NCBI GenBank assembly: GCA_947179485.1 | Contig: OX359248.1 | Location: 56,182,386 to 56,246,385 of the forward strand | Length of the DNA: 64,000 nucleotides | Reading direction: 5' to 3' | Origin: Allacma fusca | Taxonomy: Eukaryota > Arthropoda > Collembola > Symphypleona > Sminthuridae | Part shown: piece by piece, positions 55,123 through 64,000 of the stretch | Layout of the letters: every line of letters starts with the position of its first letter | How positions within the stretch are numbered: the stretch's first letter is position 1 | Made by a program: the position numbers and the translations under genes | The notes under the pieces: generated by a model | Databases searched by the model: none | Seen by the model: the letters and a program-made list of their open reading frames with translations, nothing else | What the model was told of the DNA's origin: nothing

Positions 55123-56737
55123 TATATATAATTTTTTTTGCTGAGACGTAACGCTAGACGTGTACGTTTTGTAATAAAATGCAGGGAAAGTTCTACTTTC
55201 TTACAGCTCAACTTTCTACTTTCCATCCTACTACACTGGAGTAAATTATCCCAATTATCTTTCATTTCCTGCTAACTCCACAATTTACACTTGTTAATTG
55301 CTTTGATAACCGGGAGGTTACCCTCGCGACATTAGTCATCCTCTTTTGACAAACTTTGTTCTCAGTATGTTTTTTCTCCTTCGGCTCATTCTCATTTAAC
55401 TCACCCAAAAACACATTGTAGCTCCTTACTCGAAAACAAATTCATAAATTTTTCGCTTTCCCCAACTTTTCCAAACTGAGTGGACGATTTCCAGGCAGAA
55501 AAACTTTCCTCATACTTTCATAGGAACAATAGATATATCTAATAGTAACAGTACTATTCTGTGTAATCTAACTCAATAGCTTCAGTTATAGGAACTTTCT
55601 AGTAAAAGCACTGTCTCTGTAAGAGCAAAAGTATTTGGGTCCCTTATGCCATAATATTAATGTTTCTTCTTTAAACAGTATGTATGTAATTGTATATACA
55701 TGTCTACAATTTTTGCTGTGACTTTTCGGTATTACGAACCCTTAATGTTTTCCATGAGGAAAGAATATTTGGAGGGAGTCCATGTAACCGCAATAAAATT
55801 GACGTGTGGGTGATTGGGTGAAGATGTGAAGATTATATTATGAGAAAAATTGATTGTACGATGGATTTCAAATTAACTTCACAAACTTGTTTTGTCGTGT
55901 AGGAATAGTTATCTATAGTATAGGAGTTATCTGTAGCTATCTAAGTAAGGCAAAGGGAAAGGTGAGATCGACGATACTGGCACAAATACAGGTCTGCAAA
56001 GCGATAATAAATGAACCTCTTTGTTCAGATTTATCAAATACAACTTTTGGTTATCCAAAAATTTTACATATTTATAATATTCCGATCCGGTATATCAGGT
56101 GTATGGCAAACATTCGGCTAAATTCAACCGCAAAGTTAAATTTCTCCACACCAGACTTATCCATTGAGTGTGATATCACTTATCTAACGAAATATCGTAT
56201 GTGCGATATCCCAGAAACGCTCCTTCCGGAGAAGTATAATATCCACGCGTTTGACCCGCAGATATCACCTCTATTTTTATTTAAAAATCAAGTCAAGGAT
56301 AGCATTTGTGATATTAAAATTTAGGTTCATTCATAATTGTTGTATCAGGAACATTTTACTGACATTTCTCTTATATGTAGGACCTTCGTAATGTATGGAT
56401 GATATGGGCGCCAAGAATGGCTTATCAAGAATTGAACTTAAATGAAATGAATAATCAGCCAAAACATTATTTCGTTTCAAGATAGTGTTTGTTAGTGAGT
56501 TCAATTTAACATTAAATTCCTACTAACAACATTTTTGAGATAAGAGTCGGCCATGGAAAATTTGAAATGCGTACAAAAACTCCATGGAAAAAAACTCATT
56601 TCCCTTACTAGAATCAGTGTATGTACGTACATCGTACTTCAACATTTTCGCGCACAAAAATAAATAATATGCACATGCGTAAATGCATCTCGCAATACAA
56701 TATATAAATAATGCAATGGTTATACGCTACTATACAC
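55123..56737. other. No identifiable element; one unexplained ORF
   Basis: Apart from the open frame at 55854-56324, nothing recognised. Confidence 0.4.
55854..56324 (+). CDS. Unrecognised 156-residue open frame
   Basis: Open plus frame starting at a TTG, so the true start or an upstream splice junction is unknown; the first in-frame ATG is far inside. N-terminal hydrophobic stretch (IVIYSIGVICSYLS), six or so cysteines, mixed composition, TAG stop. It reads more protein-like than the surrounding shadows, and one of the longer non-repeat frames in the window. Could be a host exon or a retroelement fragment. Confidence 0.25.
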   Translation: MYDGFQINFTNLFCRVGIVIYSIGVICSYLSKAKGKVRSTILAQIQVCKAIINEPLCSDLSNTTFGYPKILHIYNIPIRYIRCMANIRLNSTAKLNFSTPDLSIECDITYLTKYRMCDIPETLLPEKYNIHAFDPQISPLFLFKNQVKDSICDIKI

Positions 56738-57199
56738 TAGAGCTTCTATTGGGGAAAAAATTTCTGTGTCGTCCCGGTCCCGTCCCGTCCCGATATTTTT
56801 TCAAAATCTTTGTCCCCAGTCCCGTCCCGACAATGCCTTTATTCGCTCTAATGCCAAAATCTAGTAATTCTAATCATAAAACCATGATGAAGTCCCAGTC
56901 ATTTTTTGAGCAATAAGCTTCATTTTCCGACCTAAAATCGAATGTCTTACATTAGGTCAAATCACAGAATAGTTTACTCATGAGCTGAAACGTTATACTT
57001 GTTCTGCTATGCTTCCTCGTCCCGTCCCGTGATACACACGACCAAGATGCATGTCCCGTCCCGAATACAATGGGTACAATTTTTTTTGTCCCGTCCCGTC
57101 CGGAATATAATGGAGAAAATTTTTTTTGTCCCCGGGGACTTCCCGTCCCGGTCCGTTCAGTGTCCCGACGGGACGTCCCTGTCCCCGGTAGAAGCTCTA
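56738..57199. mobile_element. GTCCC-rich hAT element, copy 2
   Basis: Ends TAGAGCTTCTA and TAGAAGCTCTA (perfect 11-bp inverted repeat). Flanking 8-mers CTATACAC (56730-56737) and CTGTACAC (57200-57207) differ at one base. GTCCCGTCCCG arrays on both sides. Same family as 36642-37289. Confidence 0.92.
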
Positions 57200-57207
57200 C
57201 TGTACAC

Positions 57208-58388
57208 CATTGTTATTGTTTTATCATAGGAGATTCTTATTCAAAGAGTCAAAGTGGTAGAAATGTTGGCAAAACGAGAGTGCGCTGAATATTTAACCTG
57301 AGGAAGTAAAAATAGGAGGAACCTGGATTTTGCATGGCTCCGGGGAATTGGTTGTTGCATTGGGCCATGTTATATTTTTATTTTTTCTCGAAAACTGCCC
57401 CTGTGAACCATTTAGAGGAAATAGAATTGACAAAAATAGGGCAAACTAAATAAAAGTAAGTAATTAAGAAATATCTTTTGTGAAGGTGCGTCCTGCGAAT
57501 AATAAATTTTAAGGGCGTGGAATGATATAAAATGGATGTGTATGGAAGTAAGTTGGAGAAATGTAGAGAAAGTGGCGGTGAAATCTGTGCATAATCTTTG
57601 ACATGACAATTAAAGCGAAAATAGCTCTTGGGCAGGAGTGCCTTGAATAGAAATGATTCAATAATGAATATATCTTGAGTGGCTTCGTAATTATCATGTT
57701 AAAGCACGGGCACGTGTTCCACTTCCATATGGAGCTCTCATGTATGCATTTGTACAGATAGGTATACGCACACATGTAACTTACCCCGTACTTTCTCTAT
57801 ATAGCATTTGAGTCCATTTGAATTTTAATGAGGAGCTCACGTGCCAATGCAGAAATTACGGATTTTCATTCCGAACTTGCAAACTTCAGTCCATATGCCC
57901 AAAACTACCATGTCTTTGCCTTTTACATTTGGCAGTCGCTATAAAGTAGCGGACGTACATATTTGTAAACTCCCTTTATTATAGCTTTATTAGTTTTTCC
58001 TAGGTGAATATATTTACACCTACATATATCTCATTTTAAATTCTCATAGCGAATTAATTTTTTTCAGAGGACCATTTTAAATAGGTTTTACTATAATACT
58101 AGAACTACCTTTAAAGAACACGACGCTTTGTCCATCTGTTCGGAACGCACAAACCCAGAGATTTACTATTCTCGGGTACATCCACCCGGCTCCAAACTTT
58201 CGTATGTATATCTATATTTCAAGTCAAGGGAAGTACAGTGGCAGCTATATAACAAACCTATTCAAGAAACTGCATCTTCACTCTTACAGAACAATTTGCA
58301 CTTTTATATGGGATGCATTTCAAAATTCGGTCACTTTTGCATTAATTATCCTTTCAATGAAGTTTTCTTGTATAGGCGCAGCTGATTT

Positions 58389-58430
<42 letters not shown>

Positions 58431-59480
58431 ACATTGTAGAGAATGTAGAGTGTAGTAAAGTTGTATCTACCTATACATTTGGTAATAGATTTTCACCTTC
58501 ATTACCAGCATTGAAAAAGGATAATCTTTTTCTTTCTAAGTTTCCAATCCCTATTCTTCCATTCAAATTCCAACGGGAAAAGCTTTTAAACTTGTTGAAT
58601 GGTTTGCATCCTTGTAACTTTTCTCTGGTGATCTCAAATTTCTTGGTATTACAGTTACAATTTGTATGCTATACATTCTTAGTCAGCATAAATATTTCTG
58701 TTATGCAAAACAACAATCACTCATAATTGCTTTAAAAGGGATAGGACTGCTTTACTTTGAAATTTAAATTGATTCAATAATTGAATATGCCAAATCCAGA
58801 AAGCGCTTGTACTAATTTCCAGTGATGGGCAATAATATTGCCATTAAATTTATTAAAGTTTACACTCGTTAGATGAAAACCTGAATTAGAAAGCTTTTTT
58901 AGACAATATTTGAATACGTTCTTGTTTTTTGAAGTCGTGATTTTTTATCATTCGTCTACACGTAATTATAAAATAAATAGATATAAGGTGTAATAATTAC
59001 TATGCTGTATAAGATGGGACGTCACAATAGCCCCTGATTTAGTACATGAATGTTAAAAATAATAAGGTAGCTTCGACAAACTTTGCACGACAATCAATAA
59101 GCAAAGGAAGGGACGAAAGGCTTGAATAAATAGAAAATACAACCATCATCACCTTTAATGGCTTGGAGAAGGGAAGACCGTATTTGAATTACAAGAAATT
59201 TGCGGTAAGATTTGAAAGTGAAAGCAAAGCAGAGAAAGCAGGAGAGAGGAGAAATGAGACCGCAAGAGAAGCTCCTTATGGAAATGGCAAGGCTTAAAAA
59301 GCATAGGTTTGAGAGCTTTGCACATTCAAGTGGAACGCAATGGTCGCAGGGTGTTTAAAGTCCAAAGCACTGACTTAAAGTGCTTCTTCTATAATGTTTG
59401 CATTTGGACCAAAATTTCCATTTTCCGAACAACTTGTTCATAGAATCTTATCATGCAAGCCACAACATTAGCTTTCTACT
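57208..59480. other. No identifiable gene; (TA)n microsatellite
   Basis: A (TA)n run lies at about 58391-58426. Frames at 57412-57775 and 58128-58726 show no known domain. Confidence 0.5.
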
Positions 59481-59569
59481 TTACAGCATCTCTACTCCCT
59501 CTTTCCTTTGTTTTCTCTTTTACTCATCTTTCTCCTCTTCTGTAGGTTACCGTCTCTAAGTTCTTCTCA

Positions 59570-59985
59570 TCTTTAGGGTTGCTTCCTCCTTTTACCCAGG
59601 CTCCCTTCTCCTGGTATTTATATTTTTGTTTGATTTTCCCCTCTCCTCCACTATTTCCTTCTTTGCCTCATCCTTTTCATATTTTTTGTTCTCCTCTTTC
59701 ACTTCAATTTTTGAGTCATCATTATTAGGATTATCCTCTTTTCGTTCAGGGTTTTTCTATTTTTCCTCCAGTTTGGGTTCTCCTGTTCTTCGTTTTCTCT
59801 CCTCCTCCCCTTTTTTATATGTTATTTTCTTCTTTTTCTTATTTTCTGCCATTTGCTCATCTCTTGGTTCTAGTTTCCTTATTCTCGTCTCATTGCTGGT
59901 TTGATATTCTCCTGAAGGTTGTTTTTCCACTCGGATCTTCTCTCCTGTGCTTTTGTATTCCTTAAGGTCGGCTTCTGGTGTCGTC
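59570..59985 (-). pseudogene. Pyrimidine-skewed tract; Lys/Glu-rich minus-strand frame
   Basis: The plus strand is strongly C/T-rich over several hundred bases. The minus strand has one frame with only one internal stop, including EYKSTGEKIRVEKQPSGEYQ, ENKKKKKITYKKGEEERKRR and, after the stop, NPNNDDSKIEVKEENKKYEK. Such charged low-complexity sequence occurs in linkers of host nuclear proteins and of some retroelement proteins. The plus-strand frame 59626-59904 (Ser/Phe-rich) is its shadow. Confidence 0.3.
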
Positions 59986-60332
59986 TATTCTCTAAACATT
60001 CCTACCATCAAATGCTTCTACATATCGTCAGCTAAATTTAAAAAGTACCAGATTTACTTACATTCATAACATATGCTTTGTAAATGTAGTGTCAAATGAA
60101 AATGGTACTTTTTAGAATTCAGACAACGATATTCTGTTGTGGATTCTTTTCTGGATGCCTTGGCTTCACTAATCACTACCTCTTCTGTATTACCAAACGG
60201 TTTTCTATTCACTTACAATTAGACATACTAAACTTAAATAGGAATACCTAATTAGGTTTTTTATTTTTCTTTGTTTCTTCGTGGCTTTTGACCTTTATCA
60301 GTTCTGCTCCCTACTCTTGTGTTTATACCTCC

Positions 60333-61115
60333 TAGTGTTTCTGAACGGTACCAAAACATGGACTAGACCCGACAAGCTGTCCCGAACCGTAACAAATTCC
60401 ATTTCTGTTCCCAAAACCGGAACCGATATGCTCGAGTCCAGGGCATTTTTGCCTTCCCGGAACTGACCCCAAAAGTAAAACCGTTTCCCAAGCCGGTTTC
60501 GACGACAGTGCTTAAAATAGGGTTCAGTTAAACTCGTAATTAAACTTATAAATGACAATAATATATTAAAATAAGAAATCACATTTTATTTAGTATAGCT
60601 TACACAACACCTGACGTCTTCTCATCTATGAAAATCATTTTTTTGCTTTTCAAACTTGCTAGACACCAGGATTTCAACAGTAGTTTTTCTATTGTTTCAT
60701 CTTGTGTAGCCACGCACTTAAGTACAAGAAGGTCGGACCCGAACGAAAATGTACGGGAATCCCGGTACCCGGAATGCACAAGAAGTTACGATCCATCTTG
60801 ACTACGTTAGGATATTCTTCGAAAATGCTTAGAAATTTTTAAAGGAGGAACGGACAGTGACTGAAACCGGTGAAGGTGGCAGAAAATATATTTATTCAGG
60901 TTTATGGAAGTTAAAATTGTATCGCTTTTTTAAATTATAGTTGAGAAATACTTGACAAATGCATGTTTTGAGTTTTCATTCAACCCGATAGCTTTAACAA
61001 ACCCTTCTTTCTGTCCTTGTACCCAAAACCGGACCAAAATTTAGCGGTTCTTTAAACCGTTGACCCGAAACCGTACCGGAAACTCGGAAATTCCCGGTAA
61101 CGAACAGAAGCACTA
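60333..61115. mobile_element. ACCGGAACC-rich hAT element
   Basis: Ends TAGTGTTTCTG and CAGAAGCACTA (one mismatch). Exact 8-bp duplication ATACCTCC at 60325-60332 and 61116-61123. CCGGAAC/AACCG and CCCGAACC motifs cluster at both ends. Non-coding. Confidence 0.93.
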
Positions 61116-61123
61116 ATACCTCC

Positions 61124-62988
61124 AGTCAGTCGTTTATTCTTCATCTATCCTTTCTTCTTTACTGCACCCTCTTCTTCGTCACGTACATTCATGCTTTAAA
61201 ATGTCACTTTCGTCTGGTTTCAACTATGTATCTGTTATCCTTTATTTTCGCAATCACTTCACAATCTCCTTTCCGTGCCTATAAATTCCAGCTTTTCCCT
61301 TTCTTACTAACGTGACCTTCAATGTCGTGCATTTGTGTAACCACTTCAACTTCATCCTTTACACCACAAACTTAACTGTAGCAACAAAACTTATGTATCT
61401 ATGGAGATTCTTGAGTTTAATTTACTCTCCAAAGTAATTTTGTATAATGGATTTAAAATATGCGGATTACCTCAATTTTCCATTAAATTCAAGTAGCGCT
61501 GAATCTGGTATTTCCACTACCCAGTGACAGCATCTAGCTTGTGGTGAAAGTAATTTCTGGAATGAATCAACTACCACTTTATCCAACTAATGTCTTGTCA
61601 TCAAAATAATGCAATAATACAGTTCTTGAACGACATCTCGAAACTTTCTCTCTAAAGGAGATTGTTTAAAGGAATCCCCTAACTGAATTCTGTCTCACCT
61701 AATGTAATATGGATTGCTCTCATTTAAACAGACTTCCTTTTGTCCTGACATAAGCATGACAATGTGAAATAGCATTCTCTTATGTTGATAGTGAAGCATT
61801 TAGACTACATTGGAATTCTTCCCTTAAAGCCGTTAATTCAATTTTTTTCAATTGAAAAAAGTTGGCTTTCCTCTCTCTCTCTAATAATTTGAATTCAAAT
61901 GAAAAAATGACTTTAGCTGAAAGAGCTGATGAGATTCGACGATAAGGAAATTAAAGGAGGATGAAAACGTATTAATGGATGTAGTATTACATGATAATAT
62001 GCAAATTGCTGGGGTGAAGGCATTGAAGAAAGTTGGGAAAATAATTAAAAGACAAAGTATTTGAGAAACAGTCAACGTTCGCTATCACGACTATCCATTC
62101 GATGATTCGATATTAGTTTTGTACAACCAAAAAGAAGGTATATGATTAATTCTAATTTAGCATGTGACCACCACGACTTGAGAAGTCTCAATATCATTTT
62201 AGGAAAATTCCATATGAATAAGTTTAAATATCTCAGAGAATATAATTGGGATTTGCAATGGACTGTCGTAAACAAAATTCCCCATATCAATGCGTTATTA
62301 ATTTTTCCAAATCATTCCCTCTAGTGTCTCTTTGATTGGAATATGTCACATACATTCACGTATTTATTGTAAAAGATGTAGTGATTGTGCAGTCGAAGTG
62401 GACACATCTTCGTCCATACCGACATTGTACAGAAATGTTACAGACGAAAACGTTCTCGAGTGTCGTCTTCATCATCTGATTTATAAAGCGGCGTAATTCC
62501 TAGAAATATTTGGAATTAAATTTCCTGGAAAGATGAAAATGACTTCTTCGTTGATGTTAAGTTTATTAAACCTCCGTACGGGACTTGATTGGGTACGGAT
62601 ACAGGGTGGCACAAAATGATTGTCTCTTCTCTATTTACCCATCTCTTAAAGAAGTACGTCGTAAAATATTTTATTCCCCGAATTTGAAGCAATTGTTTTC
62701 CGTCAATTTCTCGATCACCTCTTCGAAAGTCGGAATTTTGTATGCATTTCATTAACAAAATTTTTGTATTTCTGCACAAAGTTTTTCCATAATATGCCTT
62801 TACACTCCTTTGTAAGAAATGTTTGGGCTTCCTGAGGAGCTATCTCATAGGTTTCTGCGTTGAGAATTATTATTGCCTCGAGTCTTAAACAAAGACAAAA
62901 CAGAGTTGGGAAAAGTTAAGGGACGGGAGCGAAGCCGAGGTGAACTCGAGAAAGGGAAAAGTTCTCTTGACATTTTTGCACGCCAAAC
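61124..62988. other. No identifiable gene
   Basis: Short frames at 62142-62324 (plus) and 62516-62779 (minus). A plus-strand stretch near 62340-62530 reads CSDCAVEVDTSSSIPTLYRN and looks coding-like but is broken and unrecognised. Confidence 0.4.
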
Positions 62989-62996
62989 GTGACCAT

Positions 62997-63859
62997 TAGT
63001 GGTCCCGATCTTTCAATTCTGAATCAAAAAAACTCGATTCGATTCAATTCAATTCTGATCCATCATTTTTCGATTCAATTCAAAGCATGAATTGAATCAT
63101 TTCATTCAATTCACTTCATGAATGAAATCACGCGAAATGCCTTGAATCACGATTCAAATGATTCACTTGCAACGAATTGGTTTGCATATCCCGCTAAAAA
63201 TGCAGCAAATAACGCATCACATTAAAAATTTCGTACGTGTTTCTGAGAGACATTTTTGATTTTTGTTGGGAAACCGACTTATCAATTACTTTGTAAATAA
63301 TAATTTTTATACATGAAATACATCAATTATTATAGTTTATTATTACAGCATTTACTAACCGTCCAATTTAGATCATAATGTGACAATTAATTAGCAGGAT
63401 ATGCAACGAATTTGCTAAAGTTACAGTCAACTCTCGCTATAATCGATGCTCAATTTGCAAAATTTGTCCCTTCTGACCATAGTGTTATATGTTGTGTAAA
63501 TGGGAATCGGGAATGGAAATCCCAATCCCTTATATCAAATAATCCCTTATAAGGGTATCCCTTATAGCGAGAGTATACTGTATTGACAATTTTAGTGATA
63601 GTGAAATTTTTTGAATTATAATCTTTCGCGGTTTTATGTATCTAGTCATTATAAAGTCCTGAAATAAAATGTTTATGTTACCACCTTTTACTGTCTGAAT
63701 GATTTGAATCATCATTCGATTCAATTCAGCACGCAGAAATGAATCAAAGTGAATCCTGTGAATCGTGAATTGAATCGAATCATTGAATTTCATTCAATTC
63801 ATAATTTGAATTGAATCAAAACGAATTTTTTGAATTGAATTGAAAGATTGGGACCACTA
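62997..63859. mobile_element. GATTCAATTC-rich hAT element
   Basis: Ends TAGTGGTCCC and GGGACCACTA, extending to a 23-bp inverted repeat with one mismatch. Exact 8-bp duplication GTGACCAT at 62989-62996 and 63860-63867. GATTCAATTC/GAATTGAATC arrays at both sides. Contains a nested pogo-like MITE (63424-63580). A related fragment is at 45133-45310. Confidence 0.94.
63424..63580. mobile_element. pogo-like MITE nested in the hAT element
   Basis: 157 bp, termini CAGTCAACTCTCGCTATA and TATAGCGAGAGTATACTG (imperfect inverted repeat), flanked by TA. CTTATA(A)/CCCTTATA motifs inside. Inserted after the host hAT element. Confidence 0.85.
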
Positions 63860-64000
63860 GTGACCATTGTAAAATATTTCCAAAACATATGATTGCAGCA
63901 AATTTATTGGTGCGTCGAGTCTAATATGATCTGATCAAATAAAAAATTGAGAACTCAGGGTAAATGTTTCCGGCGAAAACAGTGCGATATTATTAAGGTC

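Noticed and set aside
62040-62100. CAGTCAACGTTCGCTATC as another pogo-like end
   Set aside because: Resembles the MITE end at 63424, but no partner end or TA-flanked inverted repeat was found.

Overview
The window is AT-rich eukaryotic DNA from an invertebrate-type metazoan genome, and almost everything recognisable in it is repetitive or mobile. An animal host is suggested by the mix of Penelope-like elements, copia elements, CR1/jockey-type non-LTR elements, hAT and pogo/Tigger elements and long satellites, with no bacterial-style operons. An arthropod is my weak preference; nothing seen fixes the species. I recognised no conserved host gene and no tRNA or rRNA gene.

Layout. 1-3208: an 8/16-bp satellite that runs off the left edge. 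3309-4359: an internally deleted hAT element that keeps a 23-codon transposase start. 5499-6513: a short coding sequence present twice in inverted orientation, with a Penelope-type hammerhead-like core beside it. 6809-8920: one hAT-like element carrying a second (7491-8462) inside it. 11627-12780: a 27-bp minisatellite. 16778-18480: decayed minus-strand coding sequence. About 19980-24112: a CR1/jockey-type element interrupted at 22043-23720 by a second non-LTR element with a perfect 16-bp target duplication. 26587-28140: a decayed copia pol. 29105-31060: a Penelope-like element on the minus strand. 31730-33424: a hAT element filled with a 41-bp minisatellite. 36642-37289: a GTCCC-rich hAT-like element.

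The centrepiece is a young Ty1/copia retrotransposon at 37381-44997. Its two 323-bp LTRs look identical and it has a perfect 5-bp target duplication (AAATC). It encodes gag, protease, integrase, reverse transcriptase and RNase H in copia order. The same reading frame then runs on into an envelope-like glycoprotein: signal-like segment, REKR cleavage motif, hydrophobic fusion-peptide-like stretch, coiled coil, and C-terminal membrane anchor. After that comes a separate GC-richer ORF for a 101-residue acidic protein with a SUMO-interaction-like motif, a proline-rich stretch and a basic C-terminus. This copy is broken by two compensating frameshifts in gag and two stop codons, so it was probably mobilised in trans.

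Right of it are more Penelope-like (45430-46830, 47190-47793) and CR1/jockey-like fragments (48192-49235, 51630-52385), then a run of hAT and pogo-like elements (52600-53184, 53193-53378, 54220-55122, 56738-57199, 60333-61115, 62997-63859 with 63424-63580 nested). Several hAT elements show 8-bp target duplications, related termini (TAGNGCTTCY-like) and dense subterminal arrays of an element-specific motif. Long stretches between them hold nothing I can identify.
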